Assembly (NCBI GenBank): GCA_003141915.1
Contig: PLNY01000369.1
Coordinates: 1-5,434, forward strand
DNA from: Anaerolineae bacterium
GTDB lineage: Bacteria > Chloroflexota > Anaerolineae > Anaerolineales > Villigracilaceae
Reading direction: 5' to 3'
DNA: 5,434 bases
Shown here: in pieces, positions 1 to 5,397 of the stretch
How the letters are laid out: the number at the start of each line of letters is the position of its first letter
How positions within the stretch are numbered: the first letter of the stretch is position 1
Made by a program: the position numbers and the translations under genes
Notes under the pieces: model-generated
Seen by the model: only the letters and a program-made list of their open reading frames with translations
Databases searched by the model: none
Told to the model about the DNA's origin: nothing

Positions 1-594
1 ACTGCCGCCCACTTGAACATCCGTATTCATGGCGACCGCGTCATAACCTTGCATCAAGGCATAAAATGTTTCATGCAAATACACCGGATCGCCTTTTTCC
101 CAACGCAGCTTGAAATTTTCGCGCGAGATAAATTGTTGGATGGTAAATGCTGAACCGAGTTTAATCATATCGGCCAGTTTCAAATCCAACAGCCATTCAT
201 GATTGAAGCGTATCTTTGTTTTCTCGCGGTCAAGAATCGTGAAAGCCTGCTCCGCATACGTTCGTGCATTATGCTCGGTCTCTTCCTTTGACAATACCGC
301 GCGCAACTTATCCTTATCCGATGGATCGCCGACCATGCTTGTGCCTGTTCCAATCAAAAACGTTACCTCATGACCTAAATCCTGAAACTGGCGCAGTTTG
401 CGCATCGTGATGGTATGCCCCAAATGCAAATCGGATGTGCGCGGGTCATAGCCGCAATAGACGCGCAAAGGCCGTCCCTCTTTTTGCGCTTCCACCAAGC
501 GCGCTCGCAATTCAGCGGTCATGGCTTTTTTCAAATCTTCATCGCCGTAATCCGTGCCCTGCATCAAAAGTTCAACCTGCTCATCAATGTTCAT
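1..594 (-). CDS. tyrS: Tyrosyl-tRNA synthetase, N-terminal half (partial at window edge)
   Basis: Class I aminoacyl-tRNA synthetase that activates tyrosine with ATP and charges tRNA-Tyr in the cytoplasm. The 198 visible codons contain the Rossmann catalytic core. The ATP-binding HIGH-type motif appears as HLGH (residues 57-60) inside YDPRTSDLHLGH, followed by RKLRQFQ. The stretch YALMQGYDAVAMNTDVQVGG (178-197) matches the tyrosine-pocket helix and strand of the family, with Y178, Q182 and D185 in the expected spacing. The long N-terminal helix and the RKLRQFQDLGH text resemble the TyrZ-type branch. The KMSKS loop and the C-terminal tRNA-binding domain lie outside the window; the usual length is about 400 residues, so about half is seen. 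The ATG at 592-594 is chosen because a strong GAGGAGG Shine-Dalgarno lies 5 nt upstream. The gene follows a leader with a terminator, so its expression appears to be controlled by attenuation. Confidence 0.95.
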   Translation of the reverse strand, partial: MNIDEQVELLMQGTDYGDEDLKKAMTAELRARLVEAQKEGRPLRVYCGYDPRTSDLHLGHTITMRKLRQFQDLGHEVTFLIGTGTSMVGDPSDKDKLRAVLSKEETEHNARTYAEQAFTILDREKTKIRFNHEWLLDLKLADMIKLGSAFTIQQFISRENFKLRWEKGDPVYLHETFYALMQGYDAVAMNTDVQVGGS

Positions 595-599
595 CGAAG

Positions 600-606
600 C
601 CTCCTC
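600..606 (-). promoter_or_regulatory. Ribosome-binding site of tyrS
   Basis: GAGGAGG on the minus strand, 5 nt before the tyrS ATG, is a near-perfect anti-16S match and fixes the start. It begins only 4 nt after the U-tract of the attenuator terminator. No promoter can fit between terminator and gene, so any tyrS transcript must have read through the terminator. Confidence 0.9.
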
Positions 607-610
607 AAGA

Positions 611-639
611 TAAAACAAAAACGCGCCCGCGAGGGCGCG
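611..639 (-). terminator. Intrinsic terminator in the tyrS leader (attenuator, 3:4 hairpin)
   Basis: Read on the minus strand: CGCGCCC (639-633), loop TCGC (632-629), GGGCGCG (628-622), then TTTTTGTTTTA (621-611). This is a perfect 7-bp GC-only stem on a tetraloop followed by a U-rich tract, a textbook Rho-independent terminator that works only in the minus direction. It stands between the promoter at 713-721 and the tyrS ribosome-binding site. It could also end transcripts from the lipoprotein gene, but its position in front of the tyrS RBS makes it an attenuator for tyrS. Confidence 0.88.
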
Positions 640-677
640 CAATGATTCCCTCACAATGTTCTATGCGCGGGAATAAT
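629..677 (-). promoter_or_regulatory. Mutually exclusive leader hairpins: 1:2 anti-antiterminator and 2:3 antiterminator
   Basis: Segment 1 is AUUAUUCCC (677-669), which lies inside the Tyr codons. It pairs with GGGAAUCAU (650-642) in 8 of 9 positions, with a single U-C mismatch. Segment 2 is GUGAGGG (654-648), which pairs with segment 3, CCCUCGC (635-629), in 7 bp including one U-G pair. Two more U-G pairs (656-655 with 628-627) can extend it. The 2:3 stem consumes the CCC of the terminator's 5' arm, its loop and the start of its 3' arm, so it excludes the terminator. The 1:2 stem takes bases 650-648 away from segment 2. This is the layout of trp/phe-type attenuators. Pairings were found by eye; energies were not computed. 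Confidence 0.78.
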
Positions 678-705
678 AATATCTGAAAACCAAAATTGAA
701 TTCAT
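661..705 (-). CDS. tyrS leader peptide with three consecutive Tyr codons (MNSILVFRYYYSRA)
   Basis: Fourteen codons and a UAG stop: MNSILVFRYYYSRA. The three UAU codons fall at 681-673, followed by Ser, Arg, Ala and the stop at 663-661. Three of 14 residues being Tyr, in a row, directly upstream of a terminator and tyrS, is the hallmark of a ribosome-sensed attenuator. It resembles in design the Phe-rich leader peptide of the Escherichia coli pheST synthetase operon. Ribosomes short of Tyr-tRNA would stall over segment 1 (677-669) and free segment 2. Ribosomes reaching the stop would cover part of segment 2 and allow termination. There is no Shine-Dalgarno: the ATG lies 7 nt beyond the -10 box, implying a leaderless or near-leaderless start. 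An in-frame ATG at 714-712 overlaps the -10 box, so it would be usable only on transcripts started farther upstream. Confidence 0.82.
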   Translation of the reverse strand: MNSILVFRYYYSRA

Positions 706-712
706 CGCTGCC

Positions 713-721
713 ATTATACCA
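713..721 (-). promoter_or_regulatory. Extended -10 promoter for the tyrS leader
   Basis: Minus-strand TGGTATAAT is a perfect TATAAT (718-713) with the extended -10 TGn element (721-719). The -35 position at a 17-bp spacing reads GTCAAT and is poor, as is common for extended -10 promoters. Initiation about 7 nt downstream would fall at 706-705, on or next to the leader-peptide ATG. The element begins 3 nt after the lipoprotein stop codon. Confidence 0.75.
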
Positions 722-723
722 AC

Positions 724-1386
724 TTATTGACCCAGATTGACGGCAAACTTCCACGGACCTTTGACGGTATAAAACTCGTCGCTGAAAACGATTTTCTCCG
801 CGTCACCTTCCGACATGGAAGCGGGCTTGCTTACGATTTCCATGTTCATCACCCCATTGGCATTTGCCTTGCAATCCAACGTGATGGCAATCCCACGTTT
901 GCTGAGCGCCTGCTGAATCTTCGGCATATACAACGAACAATATTCATCCGGCGTTGGATAGGCGCCGATGGATTCGATCACAAGCGACGCCGAAGATAAA
1001 TCGGCATCGGGTGGAACGTAAAAGCTGATCTGGTCACAGCGCTTCCCCGGCTGTCCGTTCGCCGCGTCCTGCGTACTCAACAACGATGCGCTGAAGTCCG
1101 TGATGGATTGGTCGCTGTAATCAAAGTGCGCGTTCCAAATCGTCCAATTGGACGCGTCTGGCAAAGTAAAACAAACATCGGCATAGACCGTTTTCCCGTC
1201 GCGCCAGGCGCGTGAAAGATTGAAATTAAATCCGCCCACGTTTTGATTGGAAGCAGGCTGGGAGGCTTGCACAGTTGGATAGGAAATGGCATTTATGGTT
1301 GGAAGAAATACTTGCGGCGATTGATTCGTTCCACAAGCGGACATAATCGTCGCAAGAAAAACCAAAATTGGAATTAACTTTTTCAT
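724..1386 (-). CDS. Putative lipoprotein of unknown function
   Basis: A 220-residue protein that I do not recognise. Residues 1-18 form a signal peptidase II signal: MKK, a hydrophobic core (LIPILVFLATI) and a lipobox-like MSAC, so Cys18 would be lipidated and the protein anchored on the outer face of the cytoplasmic membrane. A low-complexity Ser/Gln/Asn/Pro tether (about 20-50) precedes a probably beta-rich globular part (53-220) rich in aromatic residues. Four cysteines (72, 117, 150, 172) in the mature part could form two disulfides. The C-terminus ends GPWKFAVNLGQ, resembling a closing beta strand. The start is supported by AGGTGA (1398-1393) with 6 nt spacing. It lies upstream of and in the same direction as tyrS, but a separate promoter and a terminator intervene, so no functional link is implied. 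I saw no convincing promoter in front of it. The lipoprotein call is firm; its function is unknown. Confidence 0.85.
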   Translation of the reverse strand: MKKLIPILVFLATIMSACGTNQSPQVFLPTINAISYPTVQASQPASNQNVGGFNFNLSRAWRDGKTVYADVCFTLPDASNWTIWNAHFDYSDQSITDFSASLLSTQDAANGQPGKRCDQISFYVPPDADLSSASLVIESIGAYPTPDEYCSLYMPKIQQALSKRGIAITLDCKANANGVMNMEIVSKPASMSEGDAEKIVFSDEFYTVKGPWKFAVNLGQ

Positions 1387-1523
1387 TCGTAATCACCTAA
1401 TCAAACAAATCCGCAAATGCATCTTCAATGGATGAAAGCCAAAATCGATAACTCAATTCAAAGAAATGATCCGCCAATAATACTTCATACAATCATGTCC
1501 ATTGCGTGGCTATTTCTTGTTAG

Positions 1524-1553
1524 TTTACTGATTTATGCAAGAAGCAGTATAAT
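1524..1553 (+). promoter_or_regulatory. Promoter of the HNH gene
   Basis: TATAAT (1548-1553) is a perfect -10 box. TTTACT (1524-1529, 4 of 6 matches to TTGACA) is the best -35, at an 18-bp spacing. Transcription would begin near 1560, leaving a short untranslated leader that contains the ribosome-binding site AAAGGA (1565-1570), 4 nt before the ATG. The remainder of the 188-bp divergent gap (1387-1574) is AT-rich and shows no other element I can support. Confidence 0.7.
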
Positions 1554-1574
1554 CAATTTCAACTAAAGGATTTT

Positions 1575-2078
1575 ATGCAAGAGCCTGTTTTAGTGCTCAA
1601 CGCAAACTTTGAGCCGATCAATGTTTGTACAACGCGACGAGCCATCGGATTGATGCTGGGGGGCAAAGCGGCGATGGTGGCGAACGGCCGCGGGTACATT
1701 CGGACAGTCAAAGAATTGATCCCACGGCCATCGGTGATTCGATTGGACACGCAGATTCATCGTCCGCGCCCGCGCATCAAACTGACGCGCCGCGAAGTCT
1801 TTCGCCGTGACAATTATACCTGCCAGTATTGCGGCCGGCGCGATGGAGGCCTGACGGTAGATCATGTGATCCCCAGACATTTGGGCGGCCCGCACACATG
1901 GACCAATGTGGTGGCGGCCTGCCCTTCCTGCAATCATCACAAAGGCGGGCGTCGGCTCGAAGAGGCGCATATGAATCTTTTCCACGCTCCAAAAGAGCCG
2001 CCTGCCAATGCCGCTTATATCTTCGGACGGCATTTGGCTGAGAACGAAGAATGGGCGCAGTATATCAAAGGCTGGTAG
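1575..2078 (+). CDS. HNH endonuclease family protein (solitary, McrA-like zinc HNH)
   Basis: A 167-residue protein with a C-terminal zinc-stabilised HNH (beta-beta-alpha metal) nuclease fold. The zinc ligands are CQYC (C83, C86) and CPSC (C116, C119). The catalytic DH is D96-H97 in LTVDHVIPRHLGG, the central Asn is N111 in TWTNVVAAC, and NHHKGGR (120-126) completes the metal site. All expected catalytic residues are present. Residues 1-60 (LVLNANFEPINVCTTRRAIGLMLGGKA) match the conserved N-terminal domain of a family of stand-alone HNH proteins widespread in bacteria, whose role is not established. It likely cleaves or nicks DNA; the substrate is unknown. No methyltransferase or restriction partner and no host intron/intein context is seen, so neither a restriction nor a homing role is supported. 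AAAGGA at 1565-1570 and the promoter at 1524-1553 fix the start. It is monocistronic, ending at a bidirectional terminator. Confidence 0.9.
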   Translation: MQEPVLVLNANFEPINVCTTRRAIGLMLGGKAAMVANGRGYIRTVKELIPRPSVIRLDTQIHRPRPRIKLTRREVFRRDNYTCQYCGRRDGGLTVDHVIPRHLGGPHTWTNVVAACPSCNHHKGGRRLEEAHMNLFHAPKEPPANAAYIFGRHLAENEEWAQYIKGW

Positions 2079-2089
2079 TCCAAATCACC

Positions 2090-2131
2090 ATCAAATAAGA
2101 CGGCGCGGACTTTCGCGCTGTTTTATTTGAT
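2090..2131. terminator. Bidirectional terminator between convergent genes
   Basis: An 18-bp inverted repeat: left arm 2090-2107 (ATCAAATAAGACGGCGCG), loop GACTTT (2108-2113), right arm 2114-2131 (CGCGCTGTTTTATTTGAT), fully paired with two G-U pairs. The GC-rich tip followed by the T-rich base of each arm gives a terminator read in either direction. It serves the HNH gene (stop at 2078) and the ABC/MBL operon (stop at 2148). Confidence 0.88.
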
Positions 2132-2147
2132 ACGCAAAACCCAATCC

Positions 2148-2906
2148 TTAATCAAAATCCAATACCATAAAATCTTCCGCCAACGCAACTTCGCCCTGAT
2201 AACGTTGATGGGCTTCAGCGATCAAGTCTCCATTCGCGTATTTGCCTGTCGGATAATGGATCAAATATAATTTCCCGACCTCGGCTTGATTGGCAACCTC
2301 TCCGGCCTGCGCGGCAGATGAATGTCCGCGCGAGGCGCCGGCCGATTCGTGAATCAAAATGTCGGCGCCTTCGGCCAGGCGAATCACTTGCGCGCATGGC
2401 TCGGTATCGCAGGAATATGCCATGGTTTTGTTGGTGTGATTAAATTCGAAGCGCAGTCCAATCGTCGGCAAAAGATGACGAACGGGTGAAGCAAAGATTC
2501 GAAAATCAGGAGAATCAATGACCAGGGTCATCTCCTGCATAGGCAGGCGATAAAACGCAACAGGGAAGAAATCGGGCCAATCGGCCCAGCCAAAAAATCC
2601 CATTAAACTTTCAACGCGGTCGAGTGTATAGTGCAGGCCATAGATGTTGATCGGTTTGCGGCGGCCCATCAGCCACATGTCCATGAGCAGAAGCGGCAGG
2701 CCGGAAACATGATCGGGATGGAAATGCGTCACAATCAAATCCGTTAAATCGTTAAAGTCAAGGCCCGCTTTTTCCAATCGCAGAATCGGGTTGCTGACGC
2801 AGTCCACCATCACCATGCGCTCCTCACCAATGACAACCATATGCGTATTCTCATGGTCGGTGGTTGGGATGGCATTGGACGAACCGAGGATGATCACTTT
2901 GGGCAT
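2148..2906 (-). CDS. RNase Z-like metallo-beta-lactamase-fold hydrolase
   Basis: A 252-residue protein with the metallo-beta-lactamase fold and a complete two-metal site: THFHPDH (H61, H63, D65, H66), H144 in PVRHLLP, D167 in SCDTEP and H217 in LIHYP. The segment IHESAGASRGHSSAAQAGEVA (185-205) matches the RNase Z/ElaC signature, including H195 in GHSSAAQA. The opening MPKVIILGSSNAIPT also fits that family, which trims tRNA 3' ends or cleaves other phosphodiesters. Genuine RNase Z proteins are usually 280-310 residues with a glycine/proline-rich flexible arm that holds tRNA. Here the length is short and no such arm is evident, so another phosphodiesterase or arylsulfatase-like activity is equally possible. 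It follows the permease by 7 nt. Its Shine-Dalgarno AGGTG (2915-2911) overlaps the permease stop codon, implying translational coupling. It is the last gene of the operon. Confidence 0.85.
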   Translation of the reverse strand: MPKVIILGSSNAIPTTDHENTHMVVIGEERMVMVDCVSNPILRLEKAGLDFNDLTDLIVTHFHPDHVSGLPLLLMDMWLMGRRKPINIYGLHYTLDRVESLMGFFGWADWPDFFPVAFYRLPMQEMTLVIDSPDFRIFASPVRHLLPTIGLRFEFNHTNKTMAYSCDTEPCAQVIRLAEGADILIHESAGASRGHSSAAQAGEVANQAEVGKLYLIHYPTGKYANGDLIAEAHQRYQGEVALAEDFMVLDFD

Positions 2907-2913
2907 AAGGCAC

Positions 2914-4347
2914 CTATTGTTTAAGCGCCGCGGCCAGAATCACCGGTGTGACATACGCCTCGACCACCGCCGCGACCGCCAGTAAGGGAATCACCAAACC
3001 GATAAAAACTTTGGCCCAATCCGCCAATAACTCAAGCGCCATCTGTCCCATGGATTTTCCCAACTGCGGCGTAACCAGCACCGCGCCGATCCGCAAAACA
3101 ATCGCGGTGGAAATCATCAGAGCCGGGATTTCGAAGATGCCGTGCGGAAGCAAACCTGCCACAAAGATCAACGTGGGAGAATATCCCATCAGCTTGACGA
3201 TGCCCAGCACGCCGCCCACCAAGCCGATATTCAACAGAAAAGCCAGCACACCCAGCACGCTGAAAGAAATGATGCCGCCCAAAAAGACAAAGAGAGTGGC
3301 ACGTACATTGTTCGCAAAAATAAATAGCGCCGATAAATGCTGTCCTGCTTGCGCGATGCCGGCAGATTGACCGACGTTTTTCGCGATCTCGGATATATCT
3401 TTGGCGGTTGCATGCGGCAATAACCTCGGAACGTTAACAGTTGCCCATTGGTAGCTCGCCAGATAGCCGACCACCGCAAAGACAGCGATGAACACCAAAG
3501 GCACAGCCAATTGCCGCATCGCTCTGCCAATCTCCAAGCGGTACCAGCTTCCCAATGTCTTTGCTTCGCCCTTGAATTTACCCCAGAAAGTTTTCCACAT
3601 CCAGCGCAGATTCAGGGTATCGAATTCGCGCCCGAGCAAATATTCGCGCTGAAAATGCGCGATGCCCACGCGGATCAGCAGGGACGCCATGATGATCACC
3701 GCGACAACGGCCAGCCACAAAACCTGATCGTTGCCCCAGAATAACAACGCGCTCTCGCCCTGCATCAAAATCGCAACCGGCACCACGATGAACGAAGCCA
3801 GCAAATTGGCGGCCCGCACGGTTGTCGACTGCACCGAAATCACAATGGCCGCGCTGACCATCAGAATCGCGTGGGCGGTTGTCAGCATAAACAACTGCAC
3901 AAAGACATATGCGTCGGGCATATGAAGATGCTGGCGGGAAACAATGATCACATAAAAGATAATGGATGTATAGCCCGCAACCAGCGGCGTAAAGATTCCC
4001 ACCAGGAGTTTGCCGAAATATAAATGACGGTTTTCCAATGGCGAACTCAGCAGGGGTTCGATGGTGCCGCGTTCCTTTTCGCCTACAAATGATTCCAGCG
4101 CCACCACCAGCGAAATCGTGATCGGAAAGAAGCCGATGATCAGGATCGAAAACGGAACCAACCGATCCACGATCAGGTTTGCGCCGTATTGATTGATAAA
4201 AGCCACTGCATTCCTCGCCACCTCATTCATCAACAAAGGAAATGCCAGCGTTAAAATAATCAGTGGCGTCATAATGCGCCAATCGCGGAATTGATCGCGC
4301 AATTCGCGGCGCGCCACCAGCCAAACCATTTGTAGATCGTCACGCAT
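2914..4347 (-). CDS. ABC-2 type transporter permease fused to a SpoIIM-like membrane domain
   Basis: A 477-residue polytopic membrane protein with two parts. Residues 1 to about 230 are an ABC-2 (NatB-like) permease half: cytoplasmic RRELRDQFRDWR, membrane segments near 25-42, 62-84, 115-136, 147-171, 178-195 and 208-227, and the coupling motif GEKERGTIEPLLSSPLE (89-105) that contacts the ATPase. Residues about 280-470 resemble the SpoIIM (stage II sporulation M) integral-membrane family: FIFANNVRATLFVFLGGI (343-360), LLNIGLVGGVLG (371-382) and LLPHGIFEIPALMIS (399-413), with membrane segments around 282-299, 349-382, 393-421 and 447-466. The linker (230-280) is charged. The ATG at 4347-4345 has GGAG (4358-4355) upstream and overlaps the ATPase stop by 8 bp, so the two are coupled. 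The substrate is unknown; the SpoIIM-like half need not imply sporulation. Confidence 0.88.
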   Translation of the reverse strand: MRDDLQMVWLVARRELRDQFRDWRIMTPLIILTLAFPLLMNEVARNAVAFINQYGANLIVDRLVPFSILIIGFFPITISLVVALESFVGEKERGTIEPLLSSPLENRHLYFGKLLVGIFTPLVAGYTSIIFYVIIVSRQHLHMPDAYVFVQLFMLTTAHAILMVSAAIVISVQSTTVRAANLLASFIVVPVAILMQGESALLFWGNDQVLWLAVVAVIIMASLLIRVGIAHFQREYLLGREFDTLNLRWMWKTFWGKFKGEAKTLGSWYRLEIGRAMRQLAVPLVFIAVFAVVGYLASYQWATVNVPRLLPHATAKDISEIAKNVGQSAGIAQAGQHLSALFIFANNVRATLFVFLGGIISFSVLGVLAFLLNIGLVGGVLGIVKLMGYSPTLIFVAGLLPHGIFEIPALMISTAIVLRIGAVLVTPQLGKSMGQMALELLADWAKVFIGLVIPLLAVAAVVEAYVTPVILAAALKQ

Positions 4348-5282
4348 GGATCATCTCCGCGTGCGAAGCCTGCGCATCAGCCATCACTTTGAGATAGACC
4401 TCTTCCAGACTGCGCGGCACTTCCTGAAACGCCATCAGCGGTGCGTGCTTGGACATGAGTTCATTCATGAGGAGTGGATTCGCTTCGGGAGGCCGCTCCA
4501 CTCGAAATCGCAGTGAAGATGCGCTCTGTTCGACCAGCATCACACCGGCCGGCAGATTCAATTTTTCTCCATTCCAATTTGAAGAAAACCGCGCTTCATA
4601 TTCGGAGATGCCCAGCACTTTTTGTTTCAACTCTTCCAATGTGCCGATCATCAAAATCCGTCCCTTATAAATAATGGCGATCATATCGGCCAGCGTTTCC
4701 GCTTCGAAGAGATTGTGGGTGCAAATCACGATGGTTCGCTGCGACGATTTCAAGCGCGCGATTTCGTCTCGCACCAGCCGCGCCGATTCAGGATCCATGG
4801 CCGAAGTCGGTTCATCAAGCAAAAGGACCGGAGGTTCGTGCATCAAGGCGCGTGCCAGCGCCAGTTTCTGCCTCATGCCTTTGGAATACTGACCAATGCG
4901 CTGCGACGATGCGCCTGCCAATCCAAAATAATCAAGCAGATAATCGCGCCGCGATTTACGCGTCTTTGAATTCAGACGATAAACCTGTCCAAAGAATTCG
5001 AGATATTCATCGCCGGTCATGCGCATGTATAAACCGTGTTGTTCGGTCAGCACACCGACCGAGGCGCGCACTTCGGCGCCATGCGTGACGACATCATAAC
5101 CGGCGACGCGCGCCCAGCCGCGCGTCGGCATCAGCAGAGAATTCAACATGCGAACCGTGGTGGTTTTGCCAGCCATTTTGTCCAAGCAAAGCCAGGATTT
5201 GTCCCGGATTAACGGAAAGCGTCACACCATCCACCGCCCAAAAATCATTGAACTGCTTGCTCAAATCATTAGTCTCAATCAT
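4340..5282 (-). CDS. ABC transporter ATP-binding protein, NatA-like (frame disrupted in Walker A)
   Basis: ATPase that would drive the adjoining ABC-2 permease. The N-terminal piece (5282 down to about 5172) reads MIETNDLSKQFNDFWAVDGV and so on to LALLGQNG, then runs out of frame. The remainder continues in another frame as AGKTTTVRML (from 5173) to the stop at 4340. Joining them requires 2 extra bases (GGC-GCT-GGC in place of GGCTGGC) and restores GQNGAGKT and a normal 314-residue protein. In restored numbering: Walker A 34-41, signature YSKGM (133-137), Walker B VLLLDEP (153-159, catalytic E158) and switch His190 in ICTHN. Without repair the downstream piece could start only at ATG 5176 or TTG 5185 and would lack the first P-loop glycine. 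The start at ATG 5282 suits the family N-terminus and a promoter 9 nt upstream; there is no Shine-Dalgarno. This is either a sequencing/assembly error or a recent real mutation. Confidence 0.85.
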
Positions 5283-5291
5283 GGTTCGTCC

Positions 5292-5320
5292 AGCATAAAA
5301 GAAATGGCGGACGGTGTCAA
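5292..5320 (-). promoter_or_regulatory. Promoter of the ABC/MBL operon
   Basis: On the minus strand, TTGACA (5320-5315) is a perfect -35 box, followed by a 17-bp spacer and TATGCT (5297-5292, 4 of 6 matches to TATAAT). Initiation about 7 nt downstream falls near 5285, only 2-4 nt before the ATPase ATG. With no Shine-Dalgarno in between, the first gene of the operon is probably translated from a leaderless or near-leaderless mRNA. Confidence 0.75.
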
Positions 5321-5382
5321 TGAGACAACAGTCCTCCAAACAATTTTGTCAGCAAATATCCGGCGTTCCTATTTTTTTGCCT

Positions 5383-5397
5383 TTGACGATGAGTCAA
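5383..5397. repeat. Short inverted repeat TTGAC-n5-GTCAA in the divergent promoter region
   Basis: TTGAC (5383-5387), GATGA, GTCAA (5393-5397): a 5-bp perfect dyad around a 5-bp centre. It lies about 63 bp upstream of the operon's -35 box and overlaps the possible start of the divergent gene. It could be a regulator half-site pair, but a dyad this short arises by chance fairly often. Confidence 0.25.

Noticed and set aside
636..669. Alternative 6-bp pairing CGCGCA (669-664) with TGCGCG (641-636)
   Set aside because: Exact, and it also overlaps the terminator arm, but its 5' side abuts and crosses the 1:2 hairpin and the stem is shorter than 2:3. It may contribute as a pseudoknot or alternative fold, but it is not needed for the model.
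595..723. T-box riboswitch upstream of tyrS
   Set aside because: A terminator before tyrS invites this call, but I find no UGGN-bearing T-box consensus (AGGGUGGNACCGCG) before the terminator. The transcript from the 713-721 promoter is also far too short for a specifier stem. AGGGAAUCAUUGCGCG is only a superficial resemblance.
1400..1505. Minus-strand promoter for the lipoprotein (TATTAT at 1482-1477, or TTGAAG/TTTGAT nearer the start)
   Set aside because: TATTAT has no acceptable -35 at 16-18 bp (TGGACA sits at 13 bp). The nearer pair scores poorly and would start transcription inside the ribosome-binding site.
1590..2033. 147-codon minus-strand frame opposite the HNH gene
   Set aside because: No recognisable protein, no start signals, and the plus strand has complete HNH catalytic residues with promoter, RBS and terminator.
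2948..3370. Long plus-strand open frame opposite the permease, and similar frames opposite tyrS, HNH and ATPase genes
   Set aside because: They lie antisense to strongly supported genes, have compositionally odd translations and no ribosome-binding sites or motifs; they are shadow frames.
5160..5185. Programmed ribosomal frameshift in the ABC ATPase
   Set aside because: Only a -2 slip re-reading GC would regenerate the Walker A motif. There is no slippery heptamer and no such regulation is known for this family, so a deletion or sequencing error is simpler.
5280..5339. Longer ATPase start at TTG 5339
   Set aside because: It would add residues MEDCCLIDTVRHFFYAGRT, which do not look like the family and would overlap the -35 and -10 boxes. 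The MIETNDLSKQF start fits ABC ATPases.
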